64,000 nt of DNA from Marinilabiliaceae bacterium JC017 (GTDB lineage Bacteria > Bacteroidota > Bacteroidia > Bacteroidales > Marinilabiliaceae). The DNA is taken from the NCBI GenBank assembly GCA_004296775.1, contig RHGE01000003.1, positions 1 through 64,000 of the forward strand. The letters run 5' to 3'. A program made the translations under genes and the position numbers. Shown here piece by piece: positions 36,727-45,009 of this stretch. Under the pieces are notes generated by a model that was not told the origin of the DNA, did not search any database, and saw only the letters and a list, made by a program, of their open reading frames with translations. Position 1 is the stretch's first letter; each line of letters starts with the position of its first letter.

Positions 36727-36773
36727 AAACCGGTGCAGAATAATTTAATTGTTATCTTGTACCGGTTTTGTTT
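36727..36773 (+). terminator. Terminator of the orphan ECF sigma gene
   Basis: AAACCGGT and ACCGGTTTT form the stem base around a long AT-rich loop, followed by GTTTTATCT. Moderately strong. Confidence 0.65.
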
Positions 36774-36994
36774 TATCTCTTAAAACAAGCATTGATCAAT
36801 GATTTTGAATGAATCAACTTTCAATTGTTCGTTAGTCTATTGGACTGAGATTGATTTACATCTAATTTGGTTGTTGTGAAATTTGGCCTTGATTTTATGG
36901 TAAGGTAACTATTGAGTATTTACAAAAGTTTAGGGAACCATAGAATTTAAGAAAATGAAAGTAGTTCTATTTGAAATTGGATACTAATTAATTG

Positions 36995-37462
36995 ATGTTA
37001 AAAATGAAAGCAGATACTAAGGCAAAAAGGTACTTAAGAATTTTTGATCAGATTAAAGGATTAATTTCGGCAACTACAGATCCAATATCCCGGATGGCAA
37101 CAATTTCAGCCATACTTCATCATAAAATGCCTGATTTTTATTGGACGGGATTTTACTTACTTAAGGAGGACCTATTACTTGTTGGACCCTATCAGGGACC
37201 GGTGGCGTGTTTGAAACTAAAAAAGGATACCGGAGTTTGTTGGGCAGGAATCAATACGAAAGAAAGTGTTGTGGTGGCGGATGTGGCGGAATTTCCAGGA
37301 CACATTGCCTGTTCTTCTATAAGTAAATCTGAGGTGGTTGTACCTGTCGTGAATGGGGCCGGCGAAATCATAGGAGTGTTGGATGTGGACAGTAAAGATT
37401 TAAATACGTTTGATGAGACAGACAGAGTGCATCTGGAGAAGATTGTTGAATTAATATTTTAG
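36995..37462 (+). CDS. msrC: Free methionine-(R)-sulfoxide reductase (GAF-domain fRMsr)
   Basis: A single-domain GAF protein. I start at the ATG at 36995 (155 residues) because the longer frame begins with TTG; the ATG at 37004 is also possible. The family blocks YWTGFYLL, LLLVGPYQGPVACLKL, GVCWAG and GHIACSSISKSEVVVPV contain three cysteines. These match the catalytic and resolving cysteines of fRMsr, which reduces free methionine-R-sulfoxide with thioredoxin. VLDVDSKDLNTFDETD is the typical GAF end. The usual VCGTA sequence is VCWAG here. Role: repair of oxidised methionine. Confidence 0.88.
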   Translation: MLKMKADTKAKRYLRIFDQIKGLISATTDPISRMATISAILHHKMPDFYWTGFYLLKEDLLLVGPYQGPVACLKLKKDTGVCWAGINTKESVVVADVAEFPGHIACSSISKSEVVVPVVNGAGEIIGVLDVDSKDLNTFDETDRVHLEKIVELIF

Positions 37463-37597
37463 TCGTTCGTTTTACTTTTATAATTCACAGGAAGAAAGCA
37501 AACGTATATATGATTATAGGAATGTCTGTGTGACGATGAGAGAGACCGTTGTGATTTGGTCTTCTGTTTATTATCTAACGATCTATTGTATTTTAAT

Positions 37598-38329
37598 ATG
37601 GCGCATAAAACCGTACTTATTACCGGTAGTGCAAAGCGGATTGGAAAGAATCTGGCCTGGTACTTTGCTGAAGTGGGGTATGAAGTTGTTTTGCATTACA
37701 ATACTTCAAATAAAGAGGTGGATCTTCTGCAACAAGAGTTAGCTGAACGGTACAGTGACAGGTGTTTTCCGGTTGTTCAGGCTGATTTGTCTCAATGGCG
37801 AACGATGGGGGATGTTTTTGAAGGTTGGGTAAACCAAGTAGGAACGATAGATATACTTGTGAATAATGCCAGTATTTTCAAACCGGCTTCTTTAATGAAT
37901 ACATCGGTTGATTTAATGGAAGAGCAGTTGTCAGCTAATTTTTTAGGACCTTTCTTTCTATCGCAGGCGTTTTTCAAGAATTTTTCAGGTGGCCAGATAA
38001 TCAATTTGCTTGATACCAAGGTGATCACTAATGAGAGTGCCCATGCGGCGTATCTGCTGGCCAAAAAGGCGTTGTGTGAATTTACTAAAATGGCTGCTTT
38101 AGAGTGGGCCCCTGCGATGCGGGTGAATGCTATTGCACCCGGACCAGTACTGCCTGCAGTAGGGAAGGGAAGGGATAATTTTGAAGCGGTTGTTGAACAT
38201 ACCCCTTTGAAACATTCAGTGGATATGAGTAGTCTTAATGCTGCGGTTGAATTTTTAATTAATGCTTCAAGTGTTACCGGCCAGGTAATCTATTGTGATG
38301 CAGGAATGCATCTTAAAAATATTTCATAA
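37598..38329 (+). CDS. folM: Pteridine reductase-like short-chain dehydrogenase (FolM type)
   Basis: I place the start at the ATG at 37598 (MAHKTVLITGSAKRIG, 243 residues); the frame runs 14 codons further upstream without a good start. TGSAKRIG is the TGxxxRxG NADPH loop typical of pteridine reductases PTR1 and FolM, rather than the usual TGxxxGxG. LVNNASIF is the NNAG-like block. At the catalytic serine position there is aspartate (IINLLDTKV), followed by YLLAKKAL with the Tyr-x3-Lys pair, as in PTR1 (Asp-Tyr-Lys). Further blocks are ALEWAPAMRVNAIAPGP and QVIYCDAGMHL. It should reduce dihydropterins to tetrahydropterins. It is followed after 38 bases by a FolX-like gene and then folK, which supports this role. 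Confidence 0.85.
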   Translation: MAHKTVLITGSAKRIGKNLAWYFAEVGYEVVLHYNTSNKEVDLLQQELAERYSDRCFPVVQADLSQWRTMGDVFEGWVNQVGTIDILVNNASIFKPASLMNTSVDLMEEQLSANFLGPFFLSQAFFKNFSGGQIINLLDTKVITNESAHAAYLLAKKALCEFTKMAALEWAPAMRVNAIAPGPVLPAVGKGRDNFEAVVEHTPLKHSVDMSSLNAAVEFLINASSVTGQVIYCDAGMHLKNIS

Positions 38330-38367
38330 TAGATTTAGTTTTTCTAAATTTAGGAAAACGATATGTT

Positions 38368-38721
38368 ATGGCTTGTTTGAAAATTAAAGATTTACTTCTT
38401 CGTGCCTATATAGGTTTTAATCCCCACGAAATAGGCAAAAGACAGGATTTGCTTATAAATATCACCATTGATTATGATTCTTCAAAAGAAGAACTTTCCG
38501 ATCAGCCCATAGATGCTCTGGATTATAAAACAATTACCAAAGAGATCATCGGACGGGTGGAAGGAAGTCGTTTTAATCTGCTGGAGTCTTTAACGCGTAT
38601 GATTTTAAATTCTATCATGGAGCATGACCGGGTGCGAAAGGCAATCATTGAAGTGGATAAATTGCATGCCCTGCGATTTTCAAAGAGTGTTTCCATAATC
38701 TTGGCAGAGGAAAGAAAATAG
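38368..38721 (+). CDS. folX: Dihydroneopterin aldolase / dihydroneopterin-triphosphate epimerase (FolX-like)
   Basis: A 117-residue T-fold enzyme of the FolB/FolX family. GFNPHEIGKRQDLLINITI, DALDYKTITKEIIGRVE, FNLLESLT and EVDKLHALRFSKSVSIIL are its blocks. From memory these match E. coli FolX (NRQDIVINVTI, DALNYRTVT, DKLHALRYADSVS) better than FolB, whose end reads like SKPGAVRGAKNVG. FolX converts dihydroneopterin triphosphate to dihydromonapterin triphosphate. With FolM next door the pair could make tetrahydromonapterin. A FolB activity in folate synthesis remains possible because folK follows six bases downstream. Confidence 0.82.
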   Translation: MACLKIKDLLLRAYIGFNPHEIGKRQDLLINITIDYDSSKEELSDQPIDALDYKTITKEIIGRVEGSRFNLLESLTRMILNSIMEHDRVRKAIIEVDKLHALRFSKSVSIILAEERK

Positions 38722-38727
38722 CGGGGT

Positions 38728-39102
38728 ATGAAAAAGAATGAGGCCATTATCGGAATCGGATCCAATATTAATCCGGATAAAAATATTGAATTAGCCATTG
38801 TCCTTTTGAAATGCAGGTATGAATTGGTCCGGGTATCTGGTTTTATTCGTACTGAACCAATCGGAATTATTAACCAACCGGCATTTCTTAATGGTGCCGT
38901 AAAGTTGTTCACTACTCTTGATAAGATGGCATTCAGGCAAGCCTTGAAGGATATTGAAGATGAGCTGGGCAGGGACCGTTCTCGCGCTAAATTTGGTCCC
39001 CGGGAAATTGACCTGGATATTGTGGTGTGGAACAACGAGATAGTCGATGAAGACTATTATCATAGAGATTTTCTTCAGCAATCAGTAAACGAGATAAAAT
39101 AA
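38728..39102 (+). CDS. folK: HPPK: 6-hydroxymethyl-7,8-dihydropterin pyrophosphokinase, short form
   Basis: This 124-residue protein has all core HPPK blocks: IGIGSNINPDKN, YELVRVSGFIRTEPIG, PAFLNGAVKLFT, LKDIEDELGRDRSRAKFGPREIDLDIVVW, where R-E-I-D-L-D-I contains the two Mg-binding aspartates. The usual C-terminal 35 residues, with the (P)H-x3-RxFV block, are replaced by a short acidic tail (YYHRDFLQQSV), so the enzyme is shorter than E. coli FolK (about 159). It transfers pyrophosphate from ATP to hydroxymethyl-dihydropterin in folate synthesis. Third gene of the folM-folX-folK unit. Confidence 0.88.
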   Translation: MKKNEAIIGIGSNINPDKNIELAIVLLKCRYELVRVSGFIRTEPIGIINQPAFLNGAVKLFTTLDKMAFRQALKDIEDELGRDRSRAKFGPREIDLDIVVWNNEIVDEDYYHRDFLQQSVNEIK

Positions 39103-39331
39103 CTGCTTACTTTAAAAGCTTGTTTTTGCTGACATTTTACCTTCTAAAATTCATTTAAAAAGTTTTTCTTTGGAGTCAAATCCCAAACCTTGGTGGGTTG
39201 TATTGTGAAAATGCAGTGCTTCAATCTCTGTGGTGATTGAGTGGTGTTTTTTGTGTTTGTTAAAATGATCTGCAACTGTGTGTTAGGGAATGGTTATCAA
39301 AGAAGAAAGATATTAAGAGGAAGCAGTCATT

Positions 39332-41200
39332 ATGGGGATAAGAGTACATGATCTGAAGATTTCAGTGCGGTTGAATATTATTCTTGGGTCTTTGTTGGCC
39401 CTCTTGTTGGTAGTATTGGCAGGATATGTTTTTATTGTTAATAAGAAGCGTGTTGAAGACAATGCCAGGAAGTCTTCCTTGAATCGGGTAGATTTTATTG
39501 ATGCATTTTTGACGAATCAATTAAAAAACAATCAGCAGCAGTTGGATCAGTCAATTGTTGTTGCTGAAGATGTAATGAGCAATGAGGGGGTTATCGAACA
39601 AATGGTATATCAAAAAATCACGGTGGAGGCCATTGATCAGCTAACTCGGGCTAATTATCGGGTTGATATTCCCGTGTTGAATATAAATGGTTCCTCGCTT
39701 TATAAAAACTACACGCTTGTGGATCGGATCAGTTCGTTGACAGGGGCAGCGGCTACTATTTTTCAAAAAATTCCGCAAGGGTATTTGCGTATTTCTACGA
39801 ACGTAAAAAAATCAGATGGTACCCGGGCAATTAATACGTTGATCGATAATGACTCTCCGGTTGTGAAAGTGATAGAAGCTGGGAATGTATTTAAAGGAAG
39901 GGCTTTTGTGGTGGATCAATGGTATTTGACGACTTATAAACCTTTGAGAATAGAGGGGGAGATTGTAGGGATGTTGTACGTCGGGGTGCCAGAAAAGGAG
40001 TTGTCTATATTAGAAGAATTGTTTGACAGGTACACGGATGAAATGTATACCCCATTTTTGTTTGACAAGGAAGGACGGATTGTTTTAGGTGATTCTGCTC
40101 ACCAAAGTATGTCGGTAGTAAAGAAGGTTATCAGCGGAACACTGGGTAATGCGCCTGTTATTGAAAATGACTGGTTATTTGTGAAGTATTACGAGCCGCT
40201 TGACTCATATATTGCCGTTAAGTCGAACTATGAAAAGATTAAGGCGCAATGGATTCGATTGCTTATAATCATTGCCATATCCTTGTCAGTTGTTATTCCT
40301 GTTTTTCTGTTTGTCCTTACTTTCATTAACAGGGATGTGGTGAAGGGGATAAATGGAGCCGTTTCTTTTGCCAAAGAAATAGAGAAAGGGAACCTGAAGA
40401 CTACCTATAATTCAGATCGGAAGGATGAAATTGGCGAGTTGGCCCGATCTCTGCAAAGCATGGTTAGTCAGTTGTTGAATGTGATTGGAAAGGTGTCTGA
40501 GGGAGCTGAGCTAATGAAGAATGTGGGGACGCAGCTTAATGATGCTTCAGTCGACTTGTCGGAGGGAGCCAATGAACAGGCTTCGTCGGCCGAAGAGGTC
40601 TCTTCATCCATAGAAGAGATGGTTAGTAATATTCATGAAAACTCCTCTAATGCCAGATCCGCTGAAGAGAATGTGGGGCGCATTACTGATGCGGTGGAGC
40701 AAGGGAGTCGGTTGTCGGGTGAGACCGTGAAGATGATGCAGGAGGTGCAGGAGAAAATGGGTTTTATTCAGGAGATAGCTCGGCAAACTAATATTCTGGC
40801 ATTGAATGCGGCGGTGGAAGCTGCCCGGGCGGGTGAGCATGGCAGAGGATTTAGTGTGGTAGCAGCCGAAATTCGAAAATTGGCGGAACGAAGCCGGAGG
40901 GATGCGGACGCTGTGATTGAGATTGTGGCGGAAGGAAATGGTTTTGCTGAGCACACTGAGAACTTCTTGACAGAAACCTTGCCAGAATTAAAGCATAATG
41001 CTAACAGGATTAAAGAAATTGCGGCTGCCAGTCAGGAGCAGACCATCGGGGCCGGTCAAATTAACTCGGCAATCATGGAGCTGAATAAAATTACCCAACA
41101 ACATGCCGCCCTGTCTGAACAGGTTGAATCGAGCTCCGGGGAATTAGAACATCTGGCCGGGAATATGCAGAAGATGATTCGTTTCTTTAAAGTCCGTTAA
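39332..41200 (+). CDS. Methyl-accepting chemotaxis protein with Cache sensor
   Basis: A 622-residue transmembrane receptor. The first membrane helix is at about 13-34 ([21 protein letters not shown]). A periplasmic Cache_3/Cache_2-like sensor spans about 40-300 ([37 protein letters not shown]). The second helix is at about 306-328. HAMP lies at about 330-385 and the MCP signalling hairpin at about 395-615. The conserved tip [19 protein letters not shown] is intact. It relays ligand binding to CheA/CheW. No chemotaxis gene lies in the window, so its signalling partners are elsewhere. The ligand is unknown; Cache domains often bind amino or carboxylic acids. A single gene. Confidence 0.95.
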   Translation: MGIRVHDLKISVRLNIILGSLLALLLVVLAGYVFIVNKKRVEDNARKSSLNRVDFIDAFLTNQLKNNQQQLDQSIVVAEDVMSNEGVIEQMVYQKITVEAIDQLTRANYRVDIPVLNINGSSLYKNYTLVDRISSLTGAAATIFQKIPQGYLRISTNVKKSDGTRAINTLIDNDSPVVKVIEAGNVFKGRAFVVDQWYLTTYKPLRIEGEIVGMLYVGVPEKELSILEELFDRYTDEMYTPFLFDKEGRIVLGDSAHQSMSVVKKVISGTLGNAPVIENDWLFVKYYEPLDSYIAVKSNYEKIKAQWIRLLIIIAISLSVVIPVFLFVLTFINRDVVKGINGAVSFAKEIEKGNLKTTYNSDRKDEIGELARSLQSMVSQLLNVIGKVSEGAELMKNVGTQLNDASVDLSEGANEQASSAEEVSSSIEEMVSNIHENSSNARSAEENVGRITDAVEQGSRLSGETVKMMQEVQEKMGFIQEIARQTNILALNAAVEAARAGEHGRGFSVVAAEIRKLAERSRRDADAVIEIVAEGNGFAEHTENFLTETLPELKHNANRIKEIAAASQEQTIGAGQINSAIMELNKITQQHAALSEQVESSSGELEHLAGNMQKMIRFFKVR

Positions 41201-41511
41201 TCTGGAACAGTAAACAGGGAGCAGTTAGCGCTAAACAGGGTAATAAGCCATGTGTTTTGATGTGGAGGTGTTGTTCTTTGGTTTCTATCATTTAATAGCT
41301 CCTTGAGCCTTAATTGAAGCTTAAATGAGTATTGTTGTTGTTTCCGAAACAAGCGTTTTGCATATCCATCATCAGGAGTTTGCTACCGATTACTATTTAT
41401 AATGATCTCTTTTTTTATTTCGCTTATGTATCGAGCGCTAAGTGGGGAATTGTTATCTATCAATGTCACTTTGAAAAGGGTTGTTGTTACAAACTGTTGT
41501 TGCATGTCATA
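41201..41511. other. Intergenic region without recognised features
   Basis: I see no gene, strong hairpin or repeat in this stretch after the chemotaxis receptor. A short plus-strand frame from 41332 has no supporting start signal or family. Confidence 0.4.
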
Positions 41512-41545
41512 AAAAAATCAAGCCGGCCTCGTTGGGCCGGCTTGA
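41511..41545 (-). terminator. Terminator of the outer-membrane porin-like gene
   Basis: TCAAGCCGGCC at 41518-41528 pairs with GGCCGGCTTGA at 41535-41545. On the minus strand a run of seven U residues follows. Confidence 0.92.
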
Positions 41546-41597
41546 CACCTTTATCACCATTATTAACCTAACCTTTGTTAGGGAAGAAAATTCAAAA

Positions 41598-42365
41598 CTA
41601 CATCTTAAATGATTTAAGAATGTTCACAGTGAAATATAACAAATTTTCATCTGCGTTAATTGTTTTCTCAAACGTGTGTTGGTACGTTACTGAAGTGCGC
41701 AAATATATGCTTTTAATATTAAATCCAGCAGAAACCTGTTGTGAAACATATGCCCATCCTGGAATTATTTTTTCATTAACAGCGCCATTGTTATAGCTAA
41801 CAATGGCTTTGGCTCCTAGATCAACTTTCTTTAATTTATGATTTAATGCGAGCAAGAATTCATGGATGTCGCCTGCCTTAATTAATTTTTTCCCGATGGC
41901 ATGGTTGTAATAGAAGTCGTAACCAGGCTTGATGGAGAAGTTTTCCCACGAACTGGCCTTTATAGGGAAGGAAATCCCTGCATTGTATTTCATGCCATGA
42001 ACGTAGCTTTGTTCCTCTATGCCGCTCTTGGGATTGAGCCAGTAATCCGCATAACCATGAAGGTTGATGCCAACACTGGAGGCTTCTTTTTTGAATGTTT
42101 TGGTGTAGTCCGCAATAATGTTCCATTCGTCATAAAGGGTTGCGGTCCGGTCATAGGGTAAGCTAAACCAGGCCGTCATAGTAAAGCCTTTAGGGGTGGA
42201 ATAGTACAAGCCAGGTTGTACACAATAAAGATCGTTGCTCAACGTTCGACCGTTGGCAATATAATTACTGGCCGTTCCCATATCAACGGTTAATTTGTTT
42301 TGTGCCTTTCCCGCCAAAGCAAATGCCAGCAATGTTAAGCCTGTAAGCAAACTTATTTTCTTCAT
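41598..42365 (-). CDS. Outer-membrane beta-barrel protein, TorF-like putative porin
   Basis: I start it at the ATG at 42365 (MKKISLLTGLTLLAFALAGKAQ, 255 residues). The frame runs 73 codons further upstream, but that part has no signal features and is low in plausibility. The mature protein is a short barrel with alternating aromatic strands: NKLTVDMGTASNYIANGRTL, VQPGLYYSTPKGFTMTAWFS, SVGINLHGYADYWLNPKSG and FSIKPGYDFYYNHAIGKKL. The opening strand with TASNYIANGR resembles the Gcw_chp/TorF putative-porin family (PF09694). Substrate unknown. It is divergent from the TPR histidine kinase. Confidence 0.75.
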   Translation of the reverse strand: MKKISLLTGLTLLAFALAGKAQNKLTVDMGTASNYIANGRTLSNDLYCVQPGLYYSTPKGFTMTAWFSLPYDRTATLYDEWNIIADYTKTFKKEASSVGINLHGYADYWLNPKSGIEEQSYVHGMKYNAGISFPIKASSWENFSIKPGYDFYYNHAIGKKLIKAGDIHEFLLALNHKLKKVDLGAKAIVSYNNGAVNEKIIPGWAYVSQQVSAGFNIKSIYLRTSVTYQHTFEKTINADENLLYFTVNILKSFKM

Positions 42366-42600
42366 AGTGTTTTGAAAAATTTGAAGCGCAAAAGTAGGCG
42401 GCGATTTAGGATAAAACAATGATTTTAGTGGTTTATTTTTCATGATAAATGTCGCCTTTCTATGCCAGGCTGGTAAAGGGATAGCGACGAATGATGAGGA
42501 GGGATTTCGAGAGCTGATGAGATTATGATAATGCGAGGGGCGCAGATGAAAAATCTTTACTATTTTTATCTTTAGTATTTCCATAAACAGGCTAACCTAA

Positions 42601-44703
42601 ATGGGTAAAAGAAGAAAGATGAGTGATTATAGAATAGGGATTTATAGACTTGTCTTGTCGATGGTGTGTGCATGTATTATGCTTCCATCATTAACTTTTG
42701 GACAGCTAAAACAGCAGGAGCAGCTGATGAGTAAACTGAAAAATGCCTCTCAGAAAGAAAAAGTCGCTATTTATAACCAGTTGTCAAGGCTGAGTGTTTA
42801 TGATGATCCCGAAAAGGCGATTCATTATGCTGACCAGGCTTTGAAAATAGCTCTTTCATTGAAAGATAAAAAGGGCGAAGCGGAGGCTTATAACAACATG
42901 GGGATGGGGTATTATTTTGAGAGTGATTATGAGCGATTGCTCGATTTTTATAAAAAGTCGCTTACCACTTATCGGTCTATTGGTGATAACCGAAGTATCT
43001 CCACCCTTTCGTCTATCTATTTTCGTCTCAATCAATCCGAGAAGGCGCTTGCTAATTATAAACGATCCTTGAAATTGAATTTGTCGGAAGGCGATTGGCA
43101 GAAAGCAGCCGATTCCTATCGAAGTATGGGTGATGTGTATAAGAACCTGGCAGAGTATCCACTGGCCCTGGAGAATTATCGAAAGGCCATGGAGCTTACC
43201 AATAAACTGGATGCGGAAAAGCAGAGGGAAGAGCGGGCCCGTTTGTTGGGTTTGATTGGTGAGGTTTCTTTCTACCAGGAGGCTTATGATACGGCGCTGG
43301 TATATTTCCAGGAGTTACAAGTACTGTTGGAGGAGATTGGCGACCGGCAAGGGGTAGGGGTGGTATTGAATAGCATGGCTAATGCGTACTTCTTCAAGGG
43401 GGATAATGAACGGGCGTTCGATATGTATGAGCAATCGCTGACGATTCAAAAAGATCAAAACGATCACTACGGAGCGGCCATGTCATTGCTGAACATGGGA
43501 TTGATCTACTCGCGGAAGAAGCAATGGACAAAAGCACTGCAGATGCATAAAAAAAGTATCCGGCTGGCACTGGTGATCAATGCCTCTGACTTGTTGCGGG
43601 ATAATTACCTCTATATTTCTCGTATCTGCCAGGAGCAGAAAAGCTTTGAGAAAGCTTATGAGTATCGGATTTTGTTTTCCGAACTGTCGGAGTCTATGGC
43701 GCTGGAGGAGAATGTGACACAGTTTGTGAGCTCTCTGGCACTTCAGGAGCTGGATCAGAAGAAGCAGGAGAATGAGATATTACAGGCAAAAAATGAGAAT
43801 TACCGGTTGAAGCTGGAAAAGGAGAGCCTCATCAGGTGGCGGTTGTCCTTCGGATTTACCATCCTGATTATTTCTATTCTTGTTTTCGTTATTTACTATC
43901 GGTACTACCTGAAACGCGAAGAGAATCAGAACCTGGAACGGCGCATTAAAGCCGCTCTGAAGAAGCAGGAGGAGCAGCAGCAGATTATTACCCATCAGGC
44001 CAGTCTTACTTCATTGGGCGAATTAGCCGCGGGAATTGCACACGAGATAAACCAACCTATACAAAATATCTCCCTTTCGGCTGAAAGTATAAAATATGAG
44101 TTGATAGAAGAGGAGCCAAATGCTCCTTATATAAAGCAATCGGTGGATGAGGTGTTTGAAGAAATAGTGCGGGTGCGTGAGATTGTGGATCACATTCGAA
44201 TTTTCTCCAGCGGACAAAAAGAGGAGATATTTGAAAAGTTCACGGTTTCAGATTGCGTTCAATCAGCCTTGTCAATCATAGGCAGGCAATTTGCCAATCA
44301 TCATATTGCGCTGGCGTTGAGTCTAAATGATGACAACGTATTTGTTTTGGGTAACCCCCATAAGTTGGAGCAGGTGGTGCATAACCTGTTGTCCAATGCA
44401 AGGGATGCTGTGGAAGATGAGCGTTTGATGAAGGAGGGGCGTTGCCGGAAGATTGAGATCTTTACAACCAGCACGGATAAAGAGGTGATGTTGGAAGTGA
44501 AAGATAATGGTGTGGGGATTTCGGAGAAAAGGAAGACAGATATCTTTTTGCCCTTTGTCACCAGTAAGCAACTAGGTAAAGGTACCGGGCTTGGGTTATC
44601 CATTTCCTATAGTATTGTGAAAGAGATGGGAGGACGCATTGATGTGGAGAGCCAGGAAGGGGAAGGCACCATCATGCGCATTACCTTACCTGTCTATAAC
44701 TGA
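42601..44703 (+). CDS. TPR-containing sensor histidine kinase
   Basis: A 700-residue kinase. A signal peptide (MVCACIMLPSLTFGQ) exports a periplasmic sensor of about eight TPR repeats (about 55-375: EAYNNMGMGYYFESDY, DSYRSMGDVYKNLAEYPLAL, NSMANAYFFKGDNERAFDMY, SLLNMGLIYSRKKQW). A membrane helix (about 413-435) and a coiled coil follow. The dimerisation box has GELAAGIAHEINQPI (His481) and the ATPase box NLLSNARDAVED, EVKDNGVGI and GKGTGLGLSISYSIV. The AHEINQP form is typical of NtrB-type kinases. Its partner is the sigma-54 regulator at 45010, separated by 306 bases that hold repeats. The gene is visibly richer in G and C than the region before. Confidence 0.94.
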   Translation: MGKRRKMSDYRIGIYRLVLSMVCACIMLPSLTFGQLKQQEQLMSKLKNASQKEKVAIYNQLSRLSVYDDPEKAIHYADQALKIALSLKDKKGEAEAYNNMGMGYYFESDYERLLDFYKKSLTTYRSIGDNRSISTLSSIYFRLNQSEKALANYKRSLKLNLSEGDWQKAADSYRSMGDVYKNLAEYPLALENYRKAMELTNKLDAEKQREERARLLGLIGEVSFYQEAYDTALVYFQELQVLLEEIGDRQGVGVVLNSMANAYFFKGDNERAFDMYEQSLTIQKDQNDHYGAAMSLLNMGLIYSRKKQWTKALQMHKKSIRLALVINASDLLRDNYLYISRICQEQKSFEKAYEYRILFSELSESMALEENVTQFVSSLALQELDQKKQENEILQAKNENYRLKLEKESLIRWRLSFGFTILIISILVFVIYYRYYLKREENQNLERRIKAALKKQEEQQQIITHQASLTSLGELAAGIAHEINQPIQNISLSAESIKYELIEEEPNAPYIKQSVDEVFEEIVRVREIVDHIRIFSSGQKEEIFEKFTVSDCVQSALSIIGRQFANHHIALALSLNDDNVFVLGNPHKLEQVVHNLLSNARDAVEDERLMKEGRCRKIEIFTTSTDKEVMLEVKDNGVGISEKRKTDIFLPFVTSKQLGKGTGLGLSISYSIVKEMGGRIDVESQEGEGTIMRITLPVYN

Positions 44704-44820
44704 TAAAATGAATGTGTAAGATTAAGGAAAAAGGAGGAATAGAGCAGAATACCTGGTGAGAAGTTTTTTAACTAATAGCCTAATGCTTTAGCCATCTACC
44801 CCAGAAGAGTAATAAGATAT

Positions 44821-44998
44821 TAGTATCAAGTATCAGGATTTTTGCATAACCGGAATTGTAATATTCTGCCAAAAAGAACACAGATAATGAGTCTAACGTC
44901 TATTATCTAAAAATCTAATGACTTGGCGACCTCTTATTACTCTAAGTCTATTATCTAATAGTCTATAGATCTAACGATCTATTTTTATTATTATCTAT
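44821..44998. repeat. Repeat families A and B between a kinase and its regulator
   Basis: AGTATCAAGTATCAGGATTT through ACACAGATAATGA (44822-44890) matches the central part of repeat A copy 1. It is followed by strings such as GTCTATTATCTAA and GATCTAACGATCTATTTTT, which match the reverse complement of the start of repeat B. No gene is seen in this 306-base spacer. Confidence 0.6.
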
Positions 44999-45009
44999 AA
45001 GTCTACCAT

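Noticed and set aside
41332-41571. 79-residue plus-strand reading frame
   Set aside because: It runs through the terminator hairpin of the porin-like gene and lacks a start signal.
42366-42584. N-terminal extension of the porin-like protein
   Set aside because: It precedes a perfect signal peptide and has no plausible protein features; the internal ATG at 42365 is preferred.
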